A stretch of DNA of 64,000 bases from Narthecium ossifragum (GCA_963920575.1 OY986969.1:21677434-21741433), one strand, 5' to 3'. Shown: positions 34,400 to 47,344, numbered from the stretch's first letter. Made by a program: numbers and translations. The notes: a model not told the origin generated them from the letters alone.

Positions 34400-36634
34400 T
34401 GTCGCGCCCTGACCCGCGTAGGCCCAACCAGGCTGGGCAACGCGAACCGGAACCTAACCTATTGCGAAAAATTTGGCGAGGTTTCCCTCTAATTGTAGTG
34501 GTTACCCTAACAAACATAATCATCCTGTACTAACAACAATTTCAAACCTCAAACACTGGAACTGAAATAGATACATATCCTCAAAACAGGGAAAATATAC
34601 ATTTATCACTCCCGTAGGAGACTATTTATAACAAAAAGGGTAAAATTGTAAGATCGCCACCTCTCAAGCACCGCCAGACGCCGCCACGACACCAAACACC
34701 TGCCCGGTAGGGGCGACCGAAGAAGAGCTCGAGCCAGCACCTGCAAAACGCAACTCGGGTAGGAGTGAGCACTAAGCTCAGCAGGAACACTACACTACGA
34801 CACTCACAAGGGAGGGAATACAACAGTGTCGCCCCCAAGCAAAGCATAGGTGTATCACAGGGGTCCCATAACCCCACCGGATGCCCCTGAGAGCCCCAGC
34901 CATGGTCTTCCAGCGAACTGGTCACACACTGGGTCACACTCAGTAAGGCCGGAAACGGCACTGCCAACTCACAACAGGATCCTGGGCACTGTCGACGGAT
35001 AGCACCGCTGGGTAGACACACCTGCCACCCAAGAGTTCAAGAAGGACTGGGTACCGGCTACACCTCGACTTGGCTCGAGGCCGACACGACCTCTAAACAT
35101 CAAGCAACAACAGTATTCATGTCCAACTAACCCTATCATCGAAAAGACTGAATACTACAAATCGAATCCTGGACCAAGCTACCCGCACGGTCCTAAGAGA
35201 TAGATCCGGGCTACCCGGAAGCCCCGGATCAGCAACGCCCTAAACAGATGCAACTAGTGCACAACACAATGCATGCTATGAACATGCGCAGAATAATACA
35301 TGTAAGCATGCAACAGGATGTGATGATATAAATACAACGTCTGGGCACAGCACCCTACCGGCCCGGGGTGGTATACAAGTATTTAAGGTCTAGGGATTGC
35401 TGCAGTGGTACCACCACCAACTGCCAGCAGTCTACCCCAACACCTGCACCGGGAAACAACCCCGCAAACAACAGCTCACAAACATAGCAGATAAAGCCCT
35501 CGGCGCACGCCGGCATGCAAGGCTATGAAAAGCTGTAGGGCTACCCGCCCGTTTATTCTACACAATCCCAGGAGTCATCACTCCCCTGGTTCACCACTGC
35601 CCTATTATAAGGCTAGCATGCTTAATCATATGTACCAAGTATTAAGACAGTAAGGAAAACCGTCATACAAAGCCCCGCGGGCAAAAACCCACATAAAACG
35701 CCCTTCAGCCACTAAGGGATCGATCTCCCTTCCCAAGGGGATTGATCTCTTAGTACTTAGGGAAAACTCGTCCCTGTCAACCGAAGGAGATCGATCTCCC
35801 TTCCCAAGGGGATCGATCTTCCTCGTGACCAGGGACTCATCGCCACCAACCACCAAGAGATCGATCTTCCTTCTCAGGGGGATCGATCTCGCTCGGGCTG
35901 GGTGCGACGCACCAGAAGAGATCGATCACCCTTCTCAAGGGGATCGATCCCAATGGGTTCTCCGGCGTGCTTATGGCGAGGAATACCGCCGAAAAACACA
36001 TCCAAACCTAACCAAACTCTGGAATCTGATAGATCAAGATCCCACGAGTCCAAAACCGGTGAAAACACGAGAAATAAACATGCGTACATAGAGATCTAAG
36101 TAAAAGAACAAGAATCAAACCGGAAAACTCAAAACCCCGTAATAAAAGTAGGTAGGAATCTCTACCGGAGTAAGAGCGGCTTAAATCCAAGCAACTAGGC
36201 CTTAGATCTTCCTCAAACGAGCTCAGATCCAGCAAGAACGTGGCTCAAATCTCGAAAAATCCAAAAAAATCAAAGGATAACGATCTCGTTTGCTTTATAG
36301 GCAAACGAACCGACATAAGGGAGATCGATCTCCCTATGAGAAGAGATCGATCTTCCTTGTCAGAATGGGTTTGACTTTTTGGCACAAGGAGATCGATCTC
36401 TTAGCTAAAGAGGATCGTTCCCACTTGCCCATAATGCTAGACTTGGGCCAAAACTCAAGCCCAAGCCCGGATCTTTCGATCTCGGGTCCAACTAACCATT
36501 CTAAGCAAACATTACCACAAACATGGTCAGTGTGTGTACAAGCACGAGTGTGAAACTAGCCGACAAGGTGCAATTTACCAAATTGCCCTTGCGGCCCACA
36601 GCAAGCCACTGGAGGAGAGGGACGGGTCCTCACA
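34400..36634 (-). repeat. 5' LTR of the gypsy element
   Basis: Homologous to 28389-30620. It carries the same palindrome array at 35718-36420; one pair member (about 36413) has degraded from GATCGATC to GATCGTTC. Confidence 0.93.
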
Positions 36635-37320
36635 TCGACCTTCTCTAGGAAACTGCCAATGGCCATGTCTGGGTTTAGTCTAACCTCATCTTGATATTTC
36701 CTAGCCAGCCAACCAACCTTCACAAATCTGTTGGTGTGTGATCTAACGCATGTGTGTTTATTGTTGAGTGTCTTTATTTGAAATGTGTCTGACCTCTGAA
36801 CTAATGATGTATGTGCCCTCCATGGACATTTCCCTTCGTAACATATAACTGTCACTCTGTTTTTTTCTTGCTTCGTGAACTCTAGAGGATGGCCACTCTT
36901 AACAGAGTAGTCTTTCACAACATTCTTGAAGTTCTGTGCTGTGGCAAATAGCATCCCAACTGCAAAAGGGCAATCAGTGGATTCATTTCTGCCTTCTTTG
37001 TAAATTGGGTAACGGGGCCTTTGTTCTTCATCTGAGTCATCAGGGAGACTCAATTGATCATCAGCTGGTATCCCATCTGACGCATAACCTCTAGAATCCA
37101 CATCATCTGCATCTTGCCCTCCTCATGAAGTTCCAGCTTCACCACCAAAGTTAGGCATAGTGGTCTGGAAAGCCTCTGTGAATGCCTCATACAGGAGGTC
37201 ATCATCTTCACTATCACTAACCCCCACTGGCTCATACAAACTGCTATCTTAGGACTCAGCAATGGCTTCATCACTGCCCATAATAACTTTGCCCCTCCTC
37301 CTCAGCCTATATTGATGCAC

Positions 37321-37516
37321 AACATCCTCTACATGGTGATGAATCTCTTCTTGATGCACAACATCCTCATCCTAGTGCTCAGCCTCCTCTACATGCCTAT
37401 GAACCTCTTCTTGATGCACAACATCCTCATCCTGGTGCTCAGCCTCCTCTACATGTCTATGAATCTCTTCTTGATACACAACAACCTCTTCCTGGTGCTC
37501 AGACTCCTCTACATGG
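37321..37516 (-). repeat. 60-bp coding minisatellite in the MULE transposase
   Basis: Three full 60-bp units and part of a fourth are in register (37321, 37381, 37441, 37501). On the minus strand they encode a 20-residue acidic/His-rich repeat with the core HRHVEEAEHQ. The period is a multiple of three, so frame is kept. Confidence 0.88.
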
Positions 37517-38818
37517 TGCTCAGCTGCCTCTTCTTCATTCTGTGGGGCATTTTGGACCAGCTCCTCATCAAGCACCACCACCTCCTCCTCTTCTTCCACT
37601 ACATGACCAGTAACTGCAAGTATTTCCTCAGGTACATTTACATTGTGCTCAACATAGACATCTAGAAGCCCATCCTTTAGCCCCACATCTCCCATTTCAA
37701 CTGTCTACCTATCAGTCATCAGTTCATTCAAATTGTCCTGTGTCAATTTAGTGTTTGGGGTCAAGAACCACATCTTCTTATAGCTGGGGTAGCCTACATC
37801 TTCCAGAATCTCTTCAATGTCCATAATCCCTGTAGTGTCAGGGTCAACATTGTCAACAAACTGCACTTCACCACCCACATATGCTAGTGGAGGTTCATTC
37901 TCAAAATGCCCCCATGGTGTAATCTTATTGAGAACATCCTGACAAGAGAATGCAATTTGGTTATAAGAATAAGATAATAGGCTAGCCTTACACTTATCAG
38001 TAACAGCGCATGGCAGTAAAAAATGAACAAGACCTGGGACCACATATCAGTTGTCTGTTATTGCAAAATCTGGAACCACATATGCTATGCCATTTGAGTA
38101 CATGCCATTTAAGTACAACAAGGTCAAATAACACAACACAGTTAAATAGAACAACACATAAATTATGATTGAGGAACCAATTTGAACATGTATTCAGAGT
38201 ATAAAGGTGCTTCAATTTTAACATGTATACATTGTATAAAGAGTTCCAATTTTGGCATGATACCTACCAGCTGGACCTAAGGTCACGGTTAGGGCAGGGA
38301 TTAAACAAAGTATCATTGTGATTAAACAAAACATCACTGGGACCACAAACTAAGATCACGGTTAGGGATTAAACGGAGCATTCACTGGGACCACAAACCT
38401 CCCACTTTTGCCATCAACTAGGACCACAAACTAACGTCATCATCGACAAAGCACGACGGCGAGGAGAAGCATGAACTGGGACCTACGATCACGAATAGGT
38501 AAAATGGGATCTTACCTGTCACGCCCCTAGCCTTGAAGCTCCAGCTTTGTGCAGCGGATGATCGGATTTCCCTCCGGTCGTCGTCGATCCCCAAACCCTA
38601 GGTAAGTTTGGCGGCGATATAGTTAACGTCGGCCCTGGTTTTGGAGGGAGACGGGTAAATAGTGGTCACGTGCGAGGCACGTGACCAGTTTCTCGTTAAC
38701 TTCAATAACGTCGTCTTCGTCATGGGTTTCAAATGAATAGTTTTGTAAATGCAGGGTCTGAAATGAATAGTTTTGAAATACAGGGTTTAAAATGAAAAAC
38801 CCTGAAACTAGAGGGGAC

Positions 38819-38835
38819 CAAAATGATTTTTACCC
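38819..38835 (-). repeat. Right terminal inverted repeat of the MULE
   Basis: CAAAATGATTTTTACCC, the exact inverse of 22355-22371, followed by the TSD AAGATTAAA at 38836-38844. Confidence 0.88.
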
Positions 38836-38844
38836 AAGATTAAA

Positions 38845-40181
38845 AGGTTAAATATGCCTCTCGTCCTTCGCTTTTCTGACGAGTCTTTATCAAGTCTCTC
38901 GATTATAAAAATTTCTAATTGAATTTATGGCCTTTTCGAATCGGTCCAATCCATCGGACTAACGACGACTCGACTGAATCAGCTCACGAACCGGTCAAAA
39001 TCAAATCAATTTAATTTATTTTGACTTTTCTTGCGACCTTCGCCGTCTCTCTCTACTCTTTCCCGACAAGGTGCCCAGATCTCTCTCTATGAAGGTGTTG
39101 TGGCTCACCGGCAATAAGAGATGGTGAACTCCGAGGTATTCGTCGGAGTTAATGGGGATGGGTTCTGATAGAGGGGCTCGTTGGAGTTGGGGAAAGTAGT
39201 GGTGATGTTGGATGTGGAGATGGAGCTCCTTAGGATTGCAGGAATTGAAGAAAAGGATGGTTGTAGTGGTGGGCTCACATCATTTCACCCTCCATTCCAA
39301 CCCCAACAAACCCCTACATCATCGAAAACTGCGGCCCTAACCCCTCAACTCCACCTCTTCCGTTAAATCCAGCGAACCCCAACTCCCTTGGCCCTACGAA
39401 GTCACCCTCATCACACCAGGACGTCGTCCTCATCTTCTGCAATGCTCCCACCTCATTCCCACGCTGCCCCGATCACCAACGACTCCCTCCCTAGAAGTCC
39501 AAGCTTATCGAGGACACAACCTTGATGGGCATAGGAGGGAGGGGAGGGAGAGAGAGCAAAAATGAGATGCTTGGAGAGGACGGGTTGGTTGACGGGGAAG
39601 CTACCACACAGGGCGTGGACGTTGATTCGGTTGAGGCCGTAGTACTCCACCTCCACGACACTGGCCTAACCGGACCTATCCCACTGCTACAAATTCGATC
39701 AAGAAAAAAGATTTATCATAAACCTTAAAGACAAGAGTATTTTAACCAAGATTAAGAAAACATGAAAATGATCTGGACCATCTGATTTTGTACTGCTCCA
39801 AAGCCTAATCTGATGGGATCCTTGTCAGAACAGACAGATCCATATGCGGATCCGAAGAATGATCCTTTTGAAAAACAAAAAAATGACACCCCCACTGTGA
39901 GTAACCAATATCACAATGACCTAATAATGCAAGGATATCGATTTCGAAACTACCAAAATAACAAAATTTCTCACAATTTGAGGATTTGATGTAAACTTGG
40001 AACAGACAATTAAGTAACAAAACCTGGGGACAGCACAGCGCGCAGCGGTTTCTACTCTTGTATTTACAAAAGGCACAGCCATCACCCAGCATAGCAACAG
40101 ATATCATAGCTTAAACAACGAGCAAATAAACATCGATTAGTAGGGCTAGACTACTGCACAGTTTTGTGTCCGAGCTTATCT
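38845..40181. other. Intergenic DNA: probable original SLP2 upstream region and FAS1 3' flank
   Basis: The left part would have adjoined the SLP2 start before the MULE inserted. A short plus-strand stretch near 39600-39690 reads VDSVEAVVLHLHDTGLTGPI, which resembles the first repeat of a plant LRR receptor protein, but the frame is short and isolated. The right part from about 39900 is likely FAS1 3' UTR and flank. Confidence 0.4.
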
Positions 40182-43100
40182 TCATTCTGAGAGATCTGGT
40201 TTTTCAGAAGTTGCTGTGGAGAGGATTTGGGAGTGCTGGAGGTGGACTCCCTCGTCGGGGGGTAGACACCTCTTGGAGAAGAATGTTGCTATGCCTCTCG
40301 GCCTCGCGTTCTTTCCTGACAAGTAGGTAGATAACAATGGCAATGTGTTAATTTCTCATTCAAAGTGATAACTTCATCTAAAGGCCATTGCATTGTGTGA
40401 AGGAAAAGATTAGGAGATAGTGATCGTACTTGGAGAGTGAGGTAACCCAAACCTGTCCAAAATCTCCCTCTTAACCTGCAAAGGAGAACCGGTTATAAAC
40501 TTATTCCCTGAAAACCATGATCCAAGTTGACTCAGCTCTAATGTCTAGAGCCCCTTGATGGATCCACGTCCTAATCATTATGCTGCTGGATTTTGCTCAT
40601 AAGATGCTACCAAAGTAACAAGTAAAGACCAGCAAAAATTCAATCGAAGTTACCTGCCAACGATTATCGACAAACTCTGCTATATCCCTCACTTTATTTT
40701 TTATTTGATACTTGGGGATATTTGGAAACTTGCATTGCAACGACTCCACGACCTTATTAATTCCCTGAGGGTATGTACATATTGCACAGACCTGCAAGAT
40801 AGTAGTAACCTGTTACCCCACTGAGTACTAAATGGTTTAAAACAAGAAATCCATCCAATCATCAGTGTAATGGTAGATGAGATGAAAAGGAGCGAGCATC
40901 ATTTGCGCCTCACTTACAAATTCTGGCACATCTGTCTCTTGAATAACTAGTGGAGTGGATCCAGGAGTAATACAGCCATGTTTACTCTGGGACTGGCAGA
41001 CATTATGCTCCTCATTTGGGGTGTTGTAATTTGTTGATATTTCAACAGTGGAGCCTCCAGGATAGGCTTGCATGCGTAGGGCTTGCAAGCAGTTCTGCTC
41101 AAGTTTTTCCATTGCAGTTGAATCTTCAGCCACTAATAATTGCGTTTTCTCATGCATTAGGTTCAATATGACCAACGGCTGGCTCTTACGGAGGGCCTGC
41201 TCAGTCAAATTGCAAAGATACTTCTGATGTCCCAGCAAAGGTCTGAATTCCTCGGTTTCAATTTCTGACGTACAATAAGATGGACTTCTGGCCTCATAAT
41301 CAATGTCATTGGATGAGCCCTTAACTTGCACGCCCTGCACAGCCAAACAAAATAAATCCTACTCGATGAAACGGTTCCATATTGTTTACATGTACACCTA
41401 ACGTTTAAGGCATGCAAACTTCCTTAAACCAGGGTTGTACATCCGATGATTGGATTAAGTGTATTACACTCATTAAGAGTAGGCTAGAATAAGAAAAGGT
41501 CATAGATAATATAGATCAGCATTACAACCTATACACCAGAAATGCAAATTGCCGTTAAGAATATATTGCACAAACCTCTGTAGACACAGAAATTGCAATA
41601 TTATTACCAATGAAAGTGTCAAATGAAGTCATGGGATTAAGAAAAGAACTTGAAGCACCTAAAAATTTGTTTATGTGGATGACCATACCTCATTGTCTGA
41701 GAGATAACCATCAGGCACAAAGAAGCCGTCCTCACTTTCATCTTCATCCTCGATCTTCAAAAATCCTTCCTCTAGCTGTTCCTCATCATCATCCTTGTCA
41801 CAGTCTGACAGGCTCTCCCCTGGATCATCCTGCATACAAAGATAAAAAGCAAAATTAATCATGAGTGGGCAAATAAGGTCTCGGTAAAACTGTGTGACCA
41901 GAAAATCACATAAGTACCTCCTCCCATTCTTCGTCACTGTTGACATCATAGTCCAAACCAGGTTCCTTGGCAAAAGGGCGTCGAGGTCCAACAACAACAC
42001 TGTAATGTGTTGCAGTACCAATAGCAATGCAGTTATTCAGGAACATCACAACTTACAAATTTCAAATCAAATAAGAAGATAAGCACAAAAAAGCTTGCCT
42101 TTTCTTCTGCCAAGTACCATAATATGCTGGCCTGGGGCTTTTGTCAAACTGTAAAAGCTTTCTAATCAACATATGACCGCAACTTGTACCCATATCAACA
42201 TTTCCATGACATGAGCTATTGCTTTCAACTAAAACCACCCATCCATCCATAGGCTTCTCAGTGCTTGGCTCATGGTTATCTTTGACCTTGTCACAAGCAA
42301 ATTCACTATTTGGAATTTTGTTCTTCTCAAGAGGATCAGCATCCGCAGATGTACCCTGCAGCTTGAGCTCCTTAACTAACTCAATCCTCGGCTTCAACCT
42401 TACACCCCACCGTCGCAATCTGTTGGAATGGCACGACTTGCGCCAGCCAGCAAGGTTTAACCTGCATAGTATAATTAGTCAAGTTTTTGGATAAACAAGT
42501 GTGAACAATGCATCAATGTATGATTTGTCCACTTTGACAACATAATACAACAACAAGCATTTTTCCACAGTATATTGTTCTCTGAATCTCATATGAATAT
42601 GACAACCAATGGACCAAACAATTACAAGATATGAGCTGAAAGAAATGAAAAAGAAAAAAGGGAAGAGTCACTGACTTCAGGAGATCCTCTGCAGCCAGGC
42701 TATTTTGCTGAAAAAGGGCTGCATCCATTAAAGACGTGGTTCCATTCATCAATACCTCAGTCTTGCAAGATGCATCAGATGATTCAGATGATGGCAATTT
42801 TGCCCCAGCTGCTTGGTCAACATTCTCCGGAATATCCATGCTCTTTCTGCGTTTAAGAAACCGCTCCATAATGGAAGCTTGTTTTTTAATAGCAAGTTGC
42901 TTTTTCTTCTCAGCGTCCTCTTTCTCATGGCGCCTTCGATCCCTATCAGCATCTTCTTGCTGCTTCTTGAGTTGTTTATTCAGTTCAGCTACGTCTTTCT
43001 CACGGCGTCTCTCCTCTTTTTCAGCTTCTTCATGCAATCGCTTAAGCTCCTTCTCCTAAAATTTAAATGATGCATTCATATGCAAAGCCCTCAATAGAAA

Positions 43101-45731
43101 ACTATAATTAGTAGCATGAAAAAGCCACAACCTACCCAAAAATGACAAGAGTAAGCCATGTCCCGCCCACAAACTAGTAGTCCCATGACAATAAAATCGA
43201 TGTTCGAAGAGTAAATAGTTAAACAGCAGCAAATAGCAGAACACATGGAGGTAGAAACTCCAGCAATCGAATACAAGATCAATCAGGCGGTGACTAACCA
43301 ATTGTGTCAAAGAAATGTAGATATGCAAACACCAATAGTAAAAAGAACAATCCTTTCCAAACATGTAGTTGTCGCAGTTGGTCCTGGGATATGCTTCTTT
43401 TATAAGGGTTCCATTATTCACCTATTGCACAGGATGGAAATAGTAAGCCACAGTTGTTCCAAAACTGTTTAATTCCAACATGCCCTCTTCACAGGTCTTA
43501 CTACATTTCAAAAGTTTGAGTTACAATGGTTCTGCGCGCATCATACGCTTGAAAGAAGAGAGAGTACCAATTGAAGAACTATAAAATTTCGTGATGGTGC
43601 ATGACGTATTCAATTAATATGATCAAGCTGGTAAGCGAATCTCACAGCACCAAGTGGCCGGGCATTCTGTTGCATAGAATTCCATTACATCCCACAAGAA
43701 CAAAAAGAGCTTTGATAGGATCCATTTAAGATATGATGCTTAAAAAAACTGCACCCTATCTCAGGCACCTGATCTATGGTGACCTGCCAGAGTTCTTTGG
43801 GCAAACAGAATAGAAATAGAAAAAAGAAGGGGCCATAGATCTGGCGCTGGCAGGGGGCCATTTTGTAACTTCAAGTTTCCTCACAACAAAACCAATCTAC
43901 AGCAACATTCTCTGGGCTATAGCAATTCAATGAGAATATCAACACAAAGTGCCAGATATGCAAGAGAAATTAATACTTACACTTTGCAACTTCTCCATAT
44001 GAATCTCACGGTCTAATCGTTTCTTCTCCTTCTCAGCATTCCGCTGATCCCTCTCCATTTTCTTGATCACCTCTCTTTCTTTCCATCTGGCTTCCTTCTC
44101 AGCTCTTGGAGAACAAAAGATTTTTGCCAGACATTAAATTTAGTATAGAATGGAACAAGTACTCAAAATACAGCAGCATCAATATCGGGAACAATTGAGA
44201 AAGAAAGACACGTACATGTCAGCACAGTTCTTTTGTTTCAATTTATCCAATAATGAGCGAATTCTTTCAGTATTCAGTGCTTTCCCCAGCTTTTCGGATG
44301 CTTTAATTAGATCATTTTTGTAGGCTTGATGACTTTCTGGCCTTGATAGTGCAGATAATGTTGCTGCAGGGAAGCCAAACAGCGATCAGGCCAAAGATGG
44401 ATGCATTTGAGTGCAAAAGAAAGCAAGCACGTAAAGAGCAAACAGGATACTCTCAAAAGGCGGTATACAAACACTCATCTGATGCTCAATTTCACTGTAG
44501 TCAAGTAGATATTTCAGAAACTCTATGCATTGCTATATCATCCTTGTGCAAATTCATCTGATGCTCAATTTTATTTCCCCTAATACCTTTGTGATTCTCA
44601 GCTAAAGTGTGATATCTAAATATAAATAACTAAAGGAACGTTCCTTGGCTTGGACAGGACATTTAGTTCATGTCGCTATCCCCACATCCAGGGGGAGTAC
44701 GTCAGATGGAATAACTCCATGCATGAAAATCATAAATAGTTCCAGAAAAGAAAAGGAAGTGCTATATGATATAAGCAGAGGCATACCATAAAAGATCATT
44801 TTGGTATGCCATAAAAGATCTTTTTAGTCCAATAGTCAGACAATAATGGCATGCTCAAAATTGGAAAACTTTAACTCCCTCCTCCAGATAAAAGCTTCAG
44901 GGATAATGTTGACGATAATTAATGCAAATAGAATATCGAAGACAACATGAGGTCGTTAGGTTCTAATTCCACATTTGTTAGTCTCCAAAACAGAAACTCA
45001 CCTGAAAGAGCAGAAATTCGCTCGTGGATCTTCTTCCGGCCAGTGCGCCGGATATTTAAGATGCCACGTTTAGTAGCGGGTAACAGCTTCAAATCTCTTG
45101 ACTGAGCAAAAGTATCAAATCGAGAATATATTATTTTCATGTAAGAATAATATCCACAGATCAAGTGCTGGAAAGACAGTCAAGGAGAATGGTTAGCAAA
45201 TAGAAGTTTTACCTCCCAGCACCACAAGCAGGACTCTGTTTCATCTTCCAACACGTCAGCATCTGGATTTGCAATTCCATATATCATTCTCTGGCCAACA
45301 AAAAGTACAGCACCCCTCACGGAAGCCAAACTGATTCCATCTCTTCCCTTTAGCTTGTCATAAATCGCATCCACCAGCTTCGAAAATGGAAGACTGCTTT
45401 CCTCTAGCAAACATGCAATCATAGCATTGTCGGATGAACACATGCCATCCTCTAAGTCTAACCTGTAGCCCACATTCTCCTTGTAAAACTCATACAACAC
45501 ATCAAGCTCGCTTTGGCATTTTGTGACCAGAGACTCCTTGTCCTCACCCACAACATTATTTGAAGTTCTCTTCCGCTTGACAGACTTCTTACCACCATTT
45601 CCACAATCTCCGGCATTTTGGGACTGTTTACTTTCATCAAAAGGGGTATCAATATTAATCATGTCCCCATCAGCTTCCAGTTGCTTTGCAGCATCCACTG
45701 GACACCCACCAAGTGCTACAACATCCGGCAT
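40182..45731 (-). CDS. FAS1: Chromatin assembly factor 1 large subunit FAS1 (CAF-1 p150)
   Basis: Twelve coding exons, 5' to 3': 45731-45213, 45101-45002, 44363-44216, 44104-43979, 43055-42676, 42461-42099, 41999-41918, 41829-41689, 41334-40918, 40791-40654, 40475-40430, 40315-40182. Landmarks: SRDLKLLPATKRGIL with RRTGRKKIHERI; a long charged KER helix (EKEKKRLDREIHMEKLQ, EEAEKEERRREKD); a PIP-like QASIMERFLKRRK; LLQFDKSPRPAYYGTW; the acidic ED region (NSDEEWEE...GFFVPDGYLSDNE); a winged-helix segment (QGINKVVESLQCKFPN); and the C-terminal GIATFFSKRCLPP. CAF-1 deposits H3-H4 on newly replicated DNA with PCNA in the nucleus. The first in-frame ATG after the 5' UTR exon is at 45731 (MPDVVALGG). 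The 42099/42098 junction uses a GC-AG intron. Exon ends are by eye. Confidence 0.93.
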
Positions 45732-46271
45732 TGGATATCTTGACACTTGCACAGGAACCAAAACCAATCAACCTCTGCAAAGAAAACAGGATCAAAATTC
45801 TTTAAAGGGAACTTCCGTTCTTGACTTTTCTACATATACTCCGCATCAAATGTACAATCTTTTTTTTCCATTTCCACGGTCAGAGCTGCACCAATTCAAG
45901 ATTGCATTAATCTGTATTTGGAAATCGAGCTTCGGCTAGTGTTAAAGATCACAAAACAAACCCTTCTCGCATAAATTTCATAAGAATAGAAATCCTTGTA
46001 ATCCCTAACCTCCCTAATCTCAAAACACCGCTTCCAATAACAGCACCTGTAACTAGAAACCAACGAAATCCACGAAATAAAAATCTCCATTTCCACAAAT
46101 CTAGGGTTTCTTACGCCATTCCAAAATGAACTCACAAGTTTGAAAACAATGATCAGAAAAATGCACCAAATCGATAGAAAGAAAAATGTAAATAAAAAAA
46201 CCCCATTTTTCAGTCACATTTATAAATTTGAACCTCAAGAAACAGCCAAAATAGCGAATCGAATGCATTAC

Positions 46272-46400
46272 CTTGCGATCTTTACCAGAGATTAGAGAGA
46301 AACCCCAATCCCCTTGAGCTTCGATTCTCGATTTCTAAGTGCTTCCAAGGATTTTTATTCTCTTTACCACAGTCTCTCTCTCTCTCTCGGATTTTATGTC
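46272..46400 (-). other. FAS1: FAS1 5' UTR exon
   Basis: A pyrimidine/purine-rich leader without ATG ends in a consensus donor (CGCAAG/GTAATG at 46272/46271). It would splice to the acceptor at 45775 (TTTCTTTGCAG). The upstream limit is approximate. A (TC)n run at 46373-46388 lies at its 5' side. Confidence 0.6.
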
Positions 46401-47146
46401 TTCGGAACGATGAGAATGTTAACGGCCCCGTTAGATCCAACGGAGCTCCTTCCGTCGAGCTTTTCCCAATAGATCGGACGGTCTCCGGTGCTGAAAAAAA
46501 TTAGAACGCTGATTGATGGCTTAATAGCCGTTGGATTGGAAAGCGAACACGGAGAACTAGGCGCGCCCGCGTTAAAATCCTCCCGCCAATACATGGGATC
46601 CCTTTTTTGGCGCCCCTGGAGGGCCTCGCGGGCTGGCTTTTGAGCCCGTGGGCAAACGAATGGGCCACAATCCTCTCGTGATCATGGGCATGGGCTGTGA
46701 TTCTTGTCGGCCTCGGCCTTGGCCTTCAGCTTAAGCCCCGCCTCGTACCGAAATGCAGATTGGCGCCTTGGACAGGACGAAGCCCGGCCCATGTACTACC
46801 TAATTCTTGAGACTTTCGGACAATATAATATTGGTCATAGAAACATTGATAATCGATTGGTGATTTTACTGCGAAATATTTGAAAAATCACTTTCAAAGA
46901 ATTTTGTATCCGTCTAAAACCACCATCTTCCCTTAGGAAAATCCCTCTTCTCTCATTGTTCATTTTTTACCTCTCTTTCATGCTTTGATACTATAATGAA
47001 TTTATTGTCACATTTTTAGTACAATGCCAATTACCTTCCTACAAGACTCAACTGCTAATAACCCGAATCATCACATATTCTCCAATATAATATTGGAGAT
47101 CACAAGTCCAACCATTGCACCATACCCCAAGTGCTCCTCGAAGGGT
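46401..47146. other. FAS1 promoter region and intergenic DNA
   Basis: The first 200 bp are GC-rich with GCCGTTGGAT-type and GGCGCGCC-like elements; the rest is AT-rich. No gene or repeat is recognised. Confidence 0.45.
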
Positions 47147-47344
47147 GTGTTTGGCTCGCGGCATCCGTGAAATGGTATCCGCGGGGATACCACGCGCGGC
47201 GTCAGGCGTCCGTGCAATGACGCCCAAATCGGGAAGGCGGATCCCGATTTTTAGTATCCGCTCCGGATCCAAACGCGTGGATCCCACGAATTGGAATTCA
47301 CGCGTCCCTGAATTCGTCAGATCCGGGGCGCGCCAAACAGGCCC
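47147..47344. mobile_element. MITE-like element with GTTTGGC ends
   Basis: The segment begins GTGTGTTTGGCTCGCGG and ends CGGGGCGCGCCAAACAGGCC, an imperfect terminal inverted repeat. Its GC-rich interior contains a second palindrome GGTATCCGCGGGGATACC (47173-47190). Ends of this type occur in hAT and PIF/Harbinger MITEs. I could not settle a TSD. Confidence 0.5.

Larger units (their letters stand above)
28389..36634 (-). mobile_element. Ty3/gypsy retrotransposon with RT-RNase H deletion, nested in the MULE
   Basis: Two LTRs (28389-30620 and 34400-36634) enclose gag, protease and integrase on the minus strand, with a tRNA-iMet PBS next to the right-hand LTR, which is therefore the 5' LTR. Domain order protease, RT start, integrase defines Ty3/gypsy. 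The HHCC-type integrase and the typical C-terminal [11 protein letters not shown] motif favour a Del/Tekay-like chromovirus. RT and RNase H are missing. No TSD is seen: CATTT on the left and TCGAC on the right. MULE protein similarity nevertheless runs through from SFLEKV to KMDCDVNISR. Confidence 0.92.
23909..37938 (-). pseudogene. MuDR-type MULE transposase (mudrA-like), interrupted
   Basis: Read from right to left on the minus strand: a PB1-like N-terminal domain (VGGEVQFVDNVD...LLDVYVEH, 37938-37630); an acidic repeat region; a MuDR DNA-binding domain (FAVGMLFATAQNFKNVVKDY...CPWRAHTS, 36985-36640); then, after the gypsy insertion, the helix region NISRIKVYRARGRAKE; and the MULE catalytic domain (VIGLDGCHLKG, ITDEQK, GREHRFCVRHMYQNF). 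A SWIM zinc finger (CNLWNVSGLPCPHAI, ~27200-27140), a CCHC-like knuckle (CTNCWEWEHNKRGC) and an Arg/Gly-rich tail across the solo LTR follow. Introns are evident near 27919 and at 24010-24105; the final exon is 23909-24010. Stops: TAG at about 37709 and TAA near 28183 (replacing a Tyr codon after FFARM). The original activity was excision and insertion of the MULE; this copy is dead. Confidence 0.9.
22355..38835 (-). mobile_element. Autonomous-type Mutator-like element (MULE), 16.5 kb with nested LTR elements
   Basis: The element starts GGGTAAAAATCATTTTG and ends with its exact inverse CAAAATGATTTTTACCC. It is flanked by the 9-bp TSD AAGATTAAA (22346-22354 and 38836-38844). Inside are a MuDR-type transposase gene on the minus strand and a GRF zinc-finger gene on the plus strand, converging like mudrA and mudrB in maize MuDR. 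Removing the solo LTR (24340-26763) and the gypsy element (28389-36634) leaves about 5.8 kb, a normal autonomous MULE size. The transposase carries stops, so it is no longer autonomous. It inserted in the 5' flank of SLP2. Confidence 0.93.

Noticed and set aside
37312..37665. Hydrophobic Met/Leu-rich repeat ORF, apparent membrane protein
   Set aside because: It is the antisense of the acidic 60-bp repeat in the MULE transposase.
42736..43070. Plus-strand Phe/Ser/Leu-rich ORFs
   Set aside because: Antisense of the charged KER helix exon of FAS1.
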